This document shows, piece after piece, positions 46,837-57,970 of a DNA stretch of 64,000 bases. Both the position numbers and the translations under genes were made by a program. Every line of letters begins with the position of its first letter. The first letter of the stretch is position 1. The notes under the pieces are model-generated. The model did no database searches, was not told the DNA's origin, and was given only the letters and a program-made list of their open reading frames with translations. This DNA comes from Cristatella mucedo (Eukaryota; Bryozoa; Phylactolaemata; Cristatellidae): NCBI GenBank assembly GCA_009760855.2, contig WPIO01000170.1:359501-423500 (forward strand), in the 5' to 3' direction.

Positions 46837-48002
46837 AGCTTTTGCCGCGTCAGCAGCGGCTCCAGCGGAGCGCCGCCGCTTGAAACGAGCCGCAGTTTGC
46901 AAGCGCTCGCGACGCCGAGCGCCCCTTAAACCGCCGCCGCCCCCGCCGCCGCTTGCCCGGCGTACCCGTCGTGCCAGCGAACGCCGCCTTCAGCCGTACG
47001 TGCGGGCGCGGACGAGCCGGCGAGCCGTGCGGCGCCGCGAGGCGGCGCCGCGAGGCGGCGTCGCTGCCGTCAATTGGCGCCAGCGTCCGGGCCTTTTCGC
47101 TCGCCCCGAGAGACGGCGCTGTCGCTGACTGCCGGCCGCGGGCTGTCGCACCGGCCGCCCGCAACCGGGCTGACTAGACGCCCACTCGACTGAAGAGCAC
47201 CGGCATCGCGAGCGCCTCCGGCCGGGGCTCTGGGCGTGCCTCCGTCTGCCCCGGTTAGCGTCCGGGCACCAAAAATGCGCTGGCCAGAGCGGCAAAAATT
47301 CCGATCGCCTCCGGGCGAGGCAACCCGGCCACCTCGCAGTCACCCTTTGTTTCCGCTGGGTAGCGAGTTTTTGCCGAAAACTACTCCGGATTGCCGAACC
47401 GGAGATCGCGAGACGCGGTTCCAGAGTTCAGCTGCGGCGCTCGCGAGCGGCACGTGTTTACCTGCGCGGCGTCGGCCTGCCTTCAGCCGCAGACGGAGCC
47501 TCGGCCTCCGCTCGCTGCCTGGCTACTACCCAAGAGGCCGAGGCGCACGTCTGCGACGCGCCACCTGGCGCCGCGCGAGCGGCCCCAGCGGCAACGCTAT
47601 GCGATCAGGCGCAGGCCACGCGTGGAGGTCAACAGCCGGACATCGGACGCACTCGACCGCTCGGGCGCTGTCACGCAGCGAGGAAGCGGGGACGCGCGCG
47701 CAGCAGCGAGTTGTCGGACCGTCCGATGGACGGGCGGTCAAGCTGCAGGAGGTTTTCCGGCGGCGGCGCGGCTTGCGGTGGCAACGACCAGCGGCACCGC
47801 TGCCGCCGCTGCCTGTGGCGGCATCGAGTATGCCCCGCGGGCCTAAAATCGCCAGGACGTTCGGTGTTTCGAAGACTTTTCTCAAGCTTGCGCTCCTCCG
47901 CGACTTCGCGCTCTGCTGTGGCCGGAATAGACCAGTCGTGCATTCGGCAGCAGCAGCCAGCAGCACTGTGCTTCGCGTGCAATAACCTGCGCCGACGTAA
48001 TT

Positions 48003-48092
48003 TCAAGCTTGTATTTTATATTTTATTTTTTTTATTTATTTTTATTTTATTATTTTATTTATATTGTATTTTATTTTATATTTCCAAGCTTA
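48003..48092. repeat. A/T-only pentanucleotide-like block (TTTTA)n
   Basis: About 90 bases of TTTTA/TTTA units with almost no G or C, bounded on both sides by CAAGCTT and embedded in very GC-rich sequence. It could be a degenerate poly(A)-type tail of a lost insertion or an expanded simple repeat. Confidence 0.85.
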
Positions 48093-48603
48093 ATTTTTTT
48101 CGAGCCGGTTAGACGTGCGCGCGAACGAACCCGACGGCAAGATTGGAGAGCTCGCGCCGAGTGTCCCGGCACCCAAGCGGCTCCAGGCGGCCGCCCCACG
48201 TTCTCGCTCGCTCGCCCGCTGAGCGAGCGAGAGCGTGCCGAGGTCGCCCGTCACCGCGTGCGCCACCGCGGCAAACGTCCGCTGCACGTGGAAAGTGCAA
48301 GGCTCGAACGACGCGCGTCGCTCTTTCGATCGACCGAACCACGGTCGAACGAACATCGAACGGGTGAGCGACACGCGACGGTCGCCGCGAGTCGCGCGAC
48401 GGTCGTCGAGCTCTCTGCGCCACCTCGCTAAACACACCGCCGATCGACTCGGGATTACTTCGGGGCTCGCCATCCGCGCGCCCCCGTTTCGTTTTGCGGC
48501 GGTCGTGCATCTCGACACTGCGGGTAGGTGGCGGGCGGCCCCACCTGCCCGCTCTAGACTGCGATCTCTCGCTGCCGCCGCCGCTACGCCAGAGCACTAA
48601 TGC

Positions 48604-48660
48604 GGCGGCCGCTTCCGGCCTGCGGGCCGGTCGGCCGGCCGGCCGGAAGGAAGCGGCCGT
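48604..48660. repeat. GC-rich imperfect inverted repeat
   Basis: Left arm GCGGCCGCTTCCGGCC and right arm GGCCGGAAGGAAGCGGCC pair apart from a GGAA insertion; a GGCC/CCGG-rich loop separates them. Confidence 0.7.
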
Positions 48661-49099
48661 CAATCGTAGCGCTAGCGGCGCGTGTAGGTCGGAAATGCTC
48701 GACCGAAGCGCAGCAGGCTCAAACAGACTAGCTCGGCGAGTCTTGCCTCTCTGCAGGCGGTGGAGAGCCTCTATCCGTCGCAGCGGAGCGTGACCCACCT
48801 TGACCCTGCTCGGGCCGTGCTTGACTGCCACCGCTCAGATTTGGGGGACAGGGCGACAGCGTCCCAACCGCTGTGCGCAATCGTCGGTTCCTCGAGGCTT
48901 TTTTTAAAGGACTCGCCGTTCGGAACGCCTCGCCGCATCCGGGCAGCGCGGCCGCCAGCGACTGGGCCTCTCTATGACACTAGTGCATCTTCTGCTCTAA
49001 TTTTAGTGAAGTTTGCTAACGCTTCGGGCCGGCGAACAGACATTGCCGAAATTGTGATTTTCGTTTTGATGGCAGTTTACCATTGAGGTGCACCCGTGG

Positions 49100-51000
49100 G
49101 TGGCGCTGTTCGCAGTAAACACTCTGTCTGTCTGTTTCCACCATACACTATGCGCCAGAGTTAAGCAAAAGTCATCGCAGATCCGACGATCTCGTTTATA
49201 CATAGCGGCAACACAGCCTCGGTGAATAGCGCTGCCGCTTTCGGCGAGCGTTTAAGAATTTCCCGATATGCAGGACTTGAACTAATGGCCCGGATAGAGA
49301 AGCGGCGTAGTAGCGACGAATGTTTCAGTGGCTGACCAATCTCGCAAGGCCGCGGGAGCAGGGATTGATTGACCTGACTCTTTGATGCTTTAACAAAGTG
49401 GCAGAAGCAGTTGCTCCATTACTACAGGCGGGCTCAGAAATTCAGAGATCCGCGATCTGACGTCGACGCAAGCACCGATCGACCGCAGACAATCAACTCC
49501 TCGATGCTGTCCTAGAGGCCTCGATGCCTCGGTGCAGATTGCACTGTGACCTGCGTTGTCTAGCACATCCTTAATGCCTTTGCCGTCATTGGCGAAACGA
49601 AATGCATGTATCGGGGCTGGTTGCCTTGCATCGCGCCACATGCGATGCTAACGGCAGCTCACCTCCGGTTGCCCATCATATGACGTAATAGGTGTAGGTA
49701 CGGGGCGATACGTCCCCCCTGGGTTGATTCGAAGGAGGTGTTTCTTAACTTTGTTATATCCAGGCATCAGATTTCAATTTTGTTTGGTACGCGGAGTGTT
49801 CCCTGCTTTCGTGTGTCTAAAATAACGGGGAAATGTAGCTGTTATTTCTTGTGTTCTTCTTTCTTGTTGTTTCTTGTTATTTTTATTTGTTAAATGTTAT
49901 ATGTTAAATTATTGTTATATGTTAATGTTATTTCTTTCTACAAAAGCTTTGCCTTTGTAATCAGGATATTTGTATTATTAAACGAGCAGGTTTTTTCCGT
50001 AAGCAAGGTGTGAATGCAAGGTTCGCACGTAAAGCAGTCGTTATGCCACCGCCCGAAATAGTGAAAAATATGCGAACAGTACACTGCAGAGTATTATCCA
50101 TGGAATTTTAACAGCACATGTGCCACAGATCACAATTTATCTTACGTTAATGTATAACAAGAGAAAAATGAAAGCATTACTTGATTGGGATAAAATCGCT
50201 CGATTACTTGCACTCAGCAGATGCATTTTGGTGCGCGTGGGACAATTTATCAAAAGAGGAACGAAAAATACTCAGTGCCTGCTCCTGTTAAAATGTTTGA
50301 GGCCTGCAGATAATACTTCGACTTGCCTTTAAGGGATCAAGACATTTCCTGGGCATATCAATTCACAGGCGAATATTGAAACATAATTTCTGAAAGTACT
50401 ATGAAAACTATTGATGCTCGCTAGAGAGATTGTTTTCAAACTATTAGGTAATATGCCTAAAATAAAATTTAAAGTTTATCATTCTGTCATTTATTCACGC
50501 TGGTACTGGGGGAAAGAGAGCCGTGAAGCTGTATCCAATGAATACGATAGGAACTTACTGACCACTAAGGAAACTGCTACTTGTTCGCGGTGGTATAAAC
50601 CAATCGTTAACATGACGAGAGCAGGTCTCTTATCATGTATTTCTACATTCGTGTGTCCATCATACCAGTCGCACTTTGCCGTGAGCTCCCCGTCCCAAAC
50701 CCTCCGTAGAGGGATTAGCCCTTTTTAAATGAGAATAGCAAGTCAGACAACGAGAAAAATGTATTCCAAATCTAAATTTCAAATTTACAGTTGCGTCTGA
50801 GTAGAGACTTGCGCACTTTTCTCACCAGACAGACGCTATTCAAGGGACTTCATTCTTATCAGATCTAATGCTGAGCTTCAGACGTCTACGCTCAAGTGAT
50901 GGGGCTATTTAGATACAATTGCACAGCTATATTTTAATATTTCAGAGAAAGCTAGAGGCGCAAGGAAGTTGGAGCTTGTGCAACAGTTTAAGTAGAGAAT
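49100..51000. other. Unassigned sequence
   Basis: Composition drops back to A/T-rich after the island. Frames at 49390-49641 (-) and 50411-50728 (+) are unassigned. A TTGTTATTTTTATTTG-like low-complexity patch lies at about 49.85-49.93 kb. Confidence 0.35.
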
Positions 51001-51017
51001 AAAGAGCCTATAAATGG

Positions 51018-51120
51018 CGGCGGGCCTTGTCGGTTAGAGTAATAATTTCGCTCTTTATCAGTTGATCGACCGGAAGCCGTCATAGTAACGATCGCGCAGG
51101 TTTGATTCTCCCGGATTTAT
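51018..51120 (+). mobile_element. Possible tRNA-derived element of a second type
   Basis: GTCGGTTAGAGTAAT resembles an A-box of the GGTTAGAGCA type, and GCAGGTTTGATTCTCCC about 60 bases later resembles a B-box. The sequence between does not fold convincingly into a tRNA, and the tail is unlike the other SINEs. Confidence 0.35.
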
Positions 51121-51645
51121 TTAACAGCCTTGCAGCGAAATTCATCCCCAACTTTATAGAATGAATGGTTTAATTTCAGCAGCCCGGCCGAAATGGAAGT
51201 GCAATGGTCCAGTCAAGACAGGACCAGGAAACGGGTAAGAGTTTTAGCAGACTACCGTGGTGAACTATCCCTAATCTTAGAAGCGTAGCTAACGTGATGG
51301 CTAGCTGTAGACTTAGTCTTCTTAAGGAAGCTTTAAATCTTGAGTTATCAAATATGCAGCATAAATTCCGAGTACACTTTGCTGATAGCACTGCAGCATT
51401 ATGAAGTAGAAGAGGAAAACCTCATTGTATAGCCAAATGCTTAGGGCAGCCTGTAAGCAGGACCCTGTTTGGTTTTAGCGTCGTGTAGTTTAAGGATATT
51501 GGCAAATATCCACGATCGAATTTCTGCGAGATAAACATATAATTAACATGTTGCTGCCGTAGATGTTGATGGTTTAAATTGCAAATACTCCTAGGCATGA
51601 ATAGAATTTAAGTGGTAGCCGATCTCATGGCACGAATCTTTTCAG

Positions 51646-52556
51646 ATGATCAAAGAATTGCAATTCAAACCAAATTGCCTCGATACAAATGACCGATCAC
51701 AACCATTCAAGTTGGATATCATCTTCAAGGTGTCAAACGCAGCTGATATATCAAGCGTGACCAGGACATCGGCATTTCCTTTATCGTTTCTGCTTAGGAT
51801 GTCTTTGCATACACGGATGAGAGCAGTTTTAGTAGAGTGGTATTGCTTGAATTCCGACTAAACTTTTCTGAAAACCTAATTCTTTTAATTTTTGCTACAA
51901 GCTATTTAGAAAATTTCTTTTCAAGAATATAAGTGAAAAAGAGGATGGGTAACAATGGGCGATAGCTTGCTAATAACTATGAATTATATTCAGGCTTTTA
52001 AAGTTTTAATAGAGCGCTGGTCTTCTTTTTAAAGATATTTGAAATGCACGTTTACTTAGAAAACAATTTTAACCTAAGTCGCGACAAGACTCAGATTCTA
52101 CGCAAGTGAAGACCAGCGAGATGATTGTATCGGGTCTTCAAGCGACGGACTCTTTTTTCTAGACTTAATTCGGGTAACCGCTTGGTATATAGAAACCTTG
52201 GAAAATGTTATAAGGAAGCTTTCGGTTTGTGGCGCAAGGCTTGATTTAGTCAGAGGTGGCTATGGTGCAGCATGAATGTCAGATTTGGCAGAGGATTGAA
52301 TGAAAAAACTATCGGCCAAGTTGTTACTATCTGTGTATTTAGACCACTCAGAACTATCAAACAAATGATTTACTGTTGTATACATTTTTTGGTATGACCA
52401 GCTGGGCTTCAGTTTTTGAGTAATTAAATAAAGCCCCAGCTTTTCCGAGCTTCCGGTTGTAAACACGGTGCGGTATTTGTAACTGGCTAGATCGGTTTCA
52501 GACCCAGACGTCTTAAGGCGGCGCTCAAACCAGCCCTTTACACGGGGCATCTTTTG
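51646..52556 (-). mobile_element. L2-like LINE fragment: linker and N-terminal reverse transcriptase
   Basis: On - the 97-codon frame 52550-52260 (WFERRLKTSGSETDLASYK, KMYTTVNHLFDSSEWSKYTD) matches the linker of the long LINE at 26.24-26.47 kb. Further along, in shifting frames, come LLASYRPLLPILFFTYILEK, AKIKRIRFSE, SEFKQYHSTKTALIRV and LVTLDISAAFDTL (motif A, catalytic Asp kept), matching 26.8-27.06 kb. The element stops right after motif A; motifs B and C are missing. Frame changes disable it. Confidence 0.85.
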
Positions 52557-54065
52557 AATCTTTTGGAAAACAGAAAGGAGTTTAAACGACTCACGAAGAA
52601 GGCAGAACGTTGGGAAGCATGCTCTTCGAGAGCATCCCTAATTTTTTATTTCGCTGCATAAATGAGGGTATCGAGACTTTCTGCAGATTCCGAATAAAGT
52701 TTAACGAAGCTCATAGTCACAAAAATATTTTCAAAATCTCTAAGCATTAATGCTAAAATTAACTTGCCTCGAAATCATTGGCGCTGTCTAAGCAACCCTC
52801 AGAGCGTCAGTCAGAAAACGGCTGCTTCTCGAATCGACAGCCACTTTCGCAATTAAACTAACCAGCATGCATCAGCTTCCGCCATGACTTTCCTGCGCAC
52901 CGGCTTAGCTCCCGTTCCAAAACCAATTGCTAGCTCATGCCAAATGCCTCCCGCGCGACAGCGCTTTCAGTATGAGTGACAGCAATTGCTGAGTAGTGCA
53001 GCTTCCCCGAAGGAAAATGCTCTTTCATCGCGGGAAAATATTTATCGCATAAGATGGCTCCCTGCTCGAGGCCTCAGTCAGAATTTTCCATGGACGCCTC
53101 CAAGCCCAGCTAGATGATAGCCGCTGGACAGCCAGGCTGTATACTCGCCGAGCTTCACACTACGTCGAAGTCCGACGAACCACCGCCACCACCTTAGCGA
53201 TTGGCACTGTTGTAATACACCACCGTGCGACTTGCACCGTTTCTGCAGAAGATCTTTGTCGCTTCTGCTCGATCGAAGCGACGGACTGACGAACGAGAAA
53301 CATCCGAGGCGCCGCCGCGCCTACCGGCCTTTATTAGCTTGCGAACTATTTGGTGCGTCATTAGGGTGCAAACTCCTAAACAGCGAGTTGGAGCGAGTTT
53401 ACTCCAATAATGTCCTCCGCACTTTGGTCACCTTCTTCAATATTTTAATGTGCAACCCTCTTCTTTGCAAGCATTTTCTACGCCAATATAACTTTATGTA
53501 GCTGCAGTAAAATAAATCTATAGCCCCCAGATCCTATAATAATAGACCACGGCCGCGGTCGATCGTGAGATATTACCAATGGCACAGAGTGCATTAGTAG
53601 CCTGTCGTGCCTTAAGACTCCTCAGTGCACTTCAGTATTTCATTGACGTATAAGTCTGCAGCAGCACGACGCTCCTTGTCGATTCGAGCATTTCCGGCCG
53701 CATTCACGCAGTACAACAGGATTCGACTCGAGTACGTGACGTGGAAACTTCAAGGGAGAGCCTTCTTCACATCGACGATGGGGGATGCCATAGAATGATG
53801 GTATCAATGGCTCAATCGATCGAGACCGGTAACTCGGGTAACCCATACGTTTAACTGTTTTCGCACTTAGTCCTAAGGAGGAGGCCCTGTGGTCGTTCTG
53901 CAATTGATAATTATGGCTGTTCTTTTACTAACCGCTAAAGGCCAGATATGTAGATTTAGGGTTGTTGAGAAACTCTGAAGTGGACCGCGGTGAGTGCTAC
54001 TCTCCGCCTTCCTGAACCTGCCTGGATACAGTATCCATGCCTCTACCGCAGAACACAAATGATAA
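52557..54065. other. Unassigned sequence
   Basis: No recognised element. Two short + frames (53225-53501) and a - frame (53640-53903) are unassigned. Confidence 0.35.
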
Positions 54066-54067
54066 TA

Positions 54068-54130
54068 CAAAAAAGACGTTTGTATAGCGCCCCAAGATAA
54101 CTTGATCTCTTTTGAGCGCTTTAAAAACGC
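54068..54130 (-). mobile_element. SINE tail fragment
   Basis: TGTATAGCGCCCCAAGATAA and TTGATCTCTTTTGAGCGCTTT are the reversed SINE tail. The tRNA-like head is absent. Confidence 0.65.
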
Positions 54131-54239
54131 TGAAAAGCAGCGGCCGCAGCTGCCACTGTTTCAATTCGGCTTCCGTTTAAAATTCAAACATTTGCACGCA
54201 TTTAGACTGCACGTTAGGATTCAGCTCTGATAAGAAAGA

Positions 54240-54395
54240 GCCGAGCTGGTTTGGCGCAGTGATTAAGGGACTTACCTCAAATCAAGGTCCGGGAGAACGC
54301 ATTTTATCACCAGTGGTCGTGGGCTTGAGCCCCGTGGCACATGTGAAGCACCTCAATGAAGATTAATTTCTCTTAGTGGATGCTATAGAAAAGAA
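54240..54395 (+). mobile_element. tRNA-derived SINE (diverged)
   Basis: GCCGAGCTGGTTTGGCGCAG at the head, a stretched spacer, B-box-like GGGCTTGAGCCCC, then ACATGTGAAGCACC and TTTCTCTTAGTGGATGCTAT as tail. The spacer between boxes is longer than in other copies. Confidence 0.75.
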
Positions 54396-55285
54396 CTGCG
54401 TGTGTTTATTTGAGCGGAGGGTTTAAAAGCAAGGCTTTGGCGCAGGTTGGCTTAGAAGTAGCGGTAGGCTGGATTGGTCAATCGGCAGTTGCCTGAGCCG
54501 CGAGGTTTATGAATATTTTCTTGATCGAGACCACATTTTTCAGACCGTTCACTCTTATTCAGATTTTGCCTTAGGTCGATCTACATTTTGACGTCGCTGC
54601 CTTTAGAATTTCTGTTGCTGAAAGCGTGCGCCGCTAAGAGATCTGTGTGACGTTGCGAGCGTAGCTCGCGGACTGTCCAACTGAGTGTAAGGCTGAAAAG
54701 AATTTGTTTGCTAAACGATGCGAAAGAAGAGCACGAAAAGCAGAAACGAAATCTCTCTTCAATATTGCACGGAGGATTGCTCGCCGTGGTGCTGTGCTGG
54801 GAAATCGCAGCCTCGTTTGAGTTCGCGACGTGTCGGGCACCTTAAAAGGGCTGGGCAGCTCAAGACAACTCTCCGGTCGGCAGTTAAGTTCTGGCGAACT
54901 GCATCTCGCAGAGTTTGCGGATGCCGAAGATGTCGTGAAACCCAGCTCGGCGCTATCAAGGCCGGCCAACTAAAAGCCTGACTATCTCTCTGTTCCTGTT
55001 CAGACCGTACTACTAGAATTCAGTTCGCTCGGCAGGGCCTCAGAACAAAATGATGCATGCAGCCCTTCCTTTTTTCGAACGATTACGGCCTCAAGATGGC
55101 TTCTTTTAATTAAATTCATTAAATTCGGCCACTTTTTTTCCTGGGAAAGAAATGTGCGATGTCTATCGGGCGATCCATCGAAGAATGCAGAGGAAAATTC
55201 TTTCTCAGACGAGCAGCGCCGCTGTGCCAATCGCAGCCTCGTGGCCCCAAATGATCTGGCGACTAAAAATGAGTCTTCCGATTCG
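54396..55285. other. Unassigned sequence
   Basis: Overlapping unassigned frames on both strands between 54.63 and 55.23 kb. Nothing recognised. Confidence 0.35.
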
Positions 55286-55287
55286 TT

Positions 55288-55555
55288 TGCCTACAAACCG
55301 TCGGTGACAGAAACTCTTGCTCTGCAAGTCTTAGACTGCGGAACTCAATTCCGCAATTCTTAAGCAGCGACTGCATCTTCTCATCTACTCCTGAGCCATC
55401 CACGCTATGCTACGCTCCGTCCGCGCTGCTCACGTCCTCCGCTTGCTCGTTCAGCTATACTTTCTCTCTGCTGTGGGATCTGATGGATCTGATGGCTAGC
55501 GCATGCGCACCGAAAGCCGCACAGGCTTCGAGGTTACTATAAAACTCACTTTAGC
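55288..55555 (+). mobile_element. L2-like LINE C-terminal fragment
   Basis: Nucleotide blocks ACCGTCGGTGACAGAAACTC, TTAGACTGCGGAACTC and GCGCACCGAAAGCCGCACAG correspond to the 27.99-28.23 kb part of the long LINE (VGDRSF...RLWNSLP...RMRTESR). Diverged, with a small GATCTGATG duplication near 55.48 kb. Confidence 0.75.
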
Positions 55556-55999
55556 ATAACGTTCACGTACACAGTCCTAGTGGCGACGCGGAGTTACTGA
55601 TGTACATGATGCCGACTAACGGCTGCCAGGGTCAGGATGGAGGGGTTATGACCAAGGGAAACTAACGACAAGATAGCGTCTGAAAGTTAATGTGAGAGCC
55701 TGGCGAGCCGGCGATGCCGAAAGTGGTCAGCTACCCTAGACTTCCTGATGGGTTTTCCTTACTAACCGGCGGACGGCGGCGGTAACTTAATGAGCCGGCG
55801 AAACGCTGGCCGCTTCTAATCTGCTTTGGAGTGTGCAGATCGGCGAACTGATTGACGCTTCTTGAATTGTAACGATAAAAAACGTCACGCATAATAAAGT
55901 ATGAATTCCGAGCTAATGCGATTATTGTTCAGTTCCATGGTGAAAAAACTTCCTCGCGTGCTTTTCACCCACGACCAATGGGACGCAGAACCAGACGCA

Positions 56000-56750
56000 A
56001 TCGCGAAACTACGCTCGCTCTAACGTCAAGTGGGTGAGTGCTGCTTATTGCTCGCAAGTTCCGCTACTGTGCGTGCACTTGGAACTGCTCGTGCGAACCG
56101 ACACGTCGCGCTTAGAGGAGCTAGTTTCGCCATTTCGCTAAACGGGCGACCTCCGCAATGAGCTCCCGCTACTTGCTTCACATTCCGCAGAGTCACCTCG
56201 TACGAAATATCCCCCTTGCTCAGAACTCTCAAGAACGCCGCACGCTCGAGCCAGTCAGCGCTGGCTCCTTTCGCGTAAACTCTCCTGAGACGCAGGAATG
56301 CAAGCACCTGCGGCATTTCGCTACGGCACACGAGCTCGTTGCGGGCGCTCGCTTGTAACCCGGTAAGGTAGCGAGTAGCACGCGCCAGCTGAGCTTGCGT
56401 ACCTACCCACGTGACAGCTCTCAGAATAGCGTCTCGATGACTCGCGGGCGTGCGGGCTCGCGGGCGGGCGGGCAGGCGGGCGCGCGGTCGACGCAAGCGA
56501 GCCACCAAGCAAACGCATTTTCGCGCGGCGATCACTCGGGCCACTTTTTTCTTTCTTGGGCATTCGGCCGACAGGCCTGCCCGCGAAGCACGCTCCGGCG
56601 CCCATTTGCGCATCCGATCGAGCGCTCGAGCATTATTACGAGCCGGACGCGCTCGCAGCTGCAGCTTTCGCGCGGCTGCGAGCGTTCGCGGCTGTGCAGG
56701 ATGCGAATACTCGCGGCGACAGACAGCTCCTCCCGCCACTAGATCCCGAA
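56000..56750. other. CpG-rich, GC-rich stretch
   Basis: A GCGGGCGGGCGGGC run is near 56.46 kb. A 237-codon - strand frame (56026-56739) and overlapping + frames run through it, but its product is Arg/Ala-rich with no family signature, as expected for fortuitous frames in GC-rich DNA. It may be a second promoter-type island. Confidence 0.45.
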
Positions 56751-56754
56751 GGAG

Positions 56755-56862
56755 TGCCGATTTTCCTTTGCAGCAAATGCAAAGCGCCTACAAAGAGATT
56801 GAGTTCTCTGAGGGCGCTTTATCGAGTGCATTATTATTATTGTTATTATTATTATTATTAGA
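56755..56862 (+). mobile_element. L2-like LINE terminal tail (ATT-tail subfamily)
   Basis: Only the last ~105 bases: TTGCAGCAAATGCAAAGCGC, GAGTTCTCTGAGGGCGCTTT and an ATT run with one GTT. It is the cleanest example for comparison with the SINE tail. Confidence 0.85.
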
Positions 56863-57159
56863 GCAGTGCCGCCGAGTACGTGCGTCCGCGAAACGCGGTT
56901 GCTGCCGCGCCAAGTGTGTCCAGATGCAATACCAACTGGGAAACCGAATTGAACTCTTTTGGTCAGAAGGCACCAAAAGAGTAAATTGATAATTTCAATT
57001 AAATTTAAGCTAAAGTTGGCGGCTGATTAAGCAGCCTCATTTGTAGGGAAACCGAAGAGTATTAGCGGCTGTCACGCCCACATGCAGCAAGCTTCAATTT
57101 AACGAACGCTCGCCACAGGACTAGGAATCCGCGACGCTGGCCGTGCAGTGCAAGCGCCG

Positions 57160-57187
57160 TACCCCCGAGGTTTCAACCCCGGGGGTA
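57160..57187. repeat. Short GC-rich inverted repeat
   Basis: TACCCCCG and CGGGGGTA arms with a 12-base loop (AGGTTTCAACCC). Confidence 0.75.
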
Positions 57188-57239
57188 TAGCACGAGAGAG
57201 GCTGCTTGAAAGGAAGTATTTGAAATGATCAGCGATAAG

Positions 57240-57600
57240 AGCGTGAACGATTTCAGCGCGCGAAAGTGAGCGGGGGGGGCCTATTCAAATGGATTCAAGC
57301 AAATACTGCGAGGAGCGGGCCCAATCCGCTTCACCTGGCTTCCCTGTGGGCGGCGTCCAGTCAGAGCGTCGGTGTCGCGACGCCAGAGCTCGTGGCTGCA
57401 GGAGACGCGCAGGAGGAGCGCAGGTGCGCACTGCGCGGAGCATCGCTGCGTCGATGGCTTGAAATGCGCTGCGCCTCAGCATCCTTCTCACGAAGCGCAG
57501 CGCACCGGACGACGACGGGGTCACCGCGGCTGCAGCTGCCGCGGTGACCCCTTGAAACTTCCACCGGCGCGAGCTTGACTCGACACGACGAGTCGCCGCC
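57240..57600. other. CpG-rich stretch
   Basis: Overlapping fortuitous frames on both strands; contains the perfect hairpin at 57517-57551. No gene assigned. Confidence 0.35.
57517..57551. repeat. Perfect GC-rich hairpin
   Basis: Arms GGGGTCACCGCGGC and GCCGCGGTGACCCC are exactly complementary over 14 bases around a 7-base centre TGCAGCT. Not followed by a T run, and this is a eukaryotic context, so no terminator is implied. Confidence 0.95.
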
Positions 57601-57633
57601 CGAGCAAGAGGTACCTTTCCGTCTTCCGTCTTT

Positions 57634-57780
57634 GCCGAGCTGCTTTGATCTAGTGGTTAAGGTACTCGCCCCGACCAAAGTCTGACTGAGGTCGTGGGCT
57701 CGAGCCCCGGGGCATATGTGAAGCGCTTGAATAGAGATTGGGTTCACTTGGAGCGCTATATAAATGAATTATATTATATA
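57634..57780 (+). mobile_element. tRNA-derived SINE (best preserved head)
   Basis: GCCGAGCTGCTTTGATCTAG at the start, A-box GATCTAGTGGTTAAGG, B-box GGGCTCGAGCCCCGG, then CATATGTGAAGCGC and the tail TTGGAGCGCTATATAAATGA followed by an ATTATATTATATA run. It closely matches, in opposite sense, the copy at 44112-44236. Confidence 0.9.
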
Positions 57781-57904
57781 TTCTTCTTCGCTTGTTCGGT
57801 CGGTTCTTTCGGCTAATCCGCACTGCACTAATGTAATACCGATCAATGTTAGTGATATATTGTTGTTTATATATAGTGTTGCATATTTCATGTTACAGCT
57901 TATA

Positions 57905-57970
57905 ATTACAGTCGTCCCTCGCCACTTTGCGCTTTTACTTTTGCGGCTTCACGCTATCGCGGTTTTTCAA
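57905..57970 (+). mobile_element. Possible pogo/mariner-like terminal repeat
   Basis: Starts CAGTCGTCCCTCGCCACTTTG-like (first 20 bases only considered) and continues with GCGGTTTTTC. CAGT-CCCTCG-type termini followed by alternating TTTGCGG/TTCACG/TCGCGG blocks are typical of pogo-group Tc1/mariner ends. No opposite end or transposase was found. Confidence 0.35.

Larger units (their letters stand above)
45120..49080. other. CpG-dense GC-rich island with many simple repeats
   Basis: About 4 kb of strikingly CpG-rich sequence, interrupted by CCG, CTG and CT microsatellites and a short A/T block. Several frames of 140-254 codons run through it on both strands, but they overlap each other, are made of triplet or dinucleotide repeats, or are simply long because GC-rich DNA has few stops. 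In animals with sparse methylation or with CpG islands such a stretch often marks a promoter and first exon. GGGTGAGCG at about 48363 and GGGTAGGTGG at about 48524 could be splice donors. No product can be named. Confidence 0.55.

Noticed and set aside
46364-47128. 254-codon open frame in the GC-rich island
   Set aside because: It runs through the (CT)46 tract as Leu-Ser repeats and overlaps long frames on the other strand. It has no domain signature, so it is a composition artefact.
47236-47985. 249-codon open frame
   Set aside because: Overlapped by long frames in at least two other readings; Arg/Pro/Ala-rich product typical of CpG-rich DNA, with no recognisable family.
56026-56739. 237-codon - strand open frame
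   Set aside because: Arg/Ala-rich, overlaps + strand frames of similar length in GC-rich sequence, no motif.
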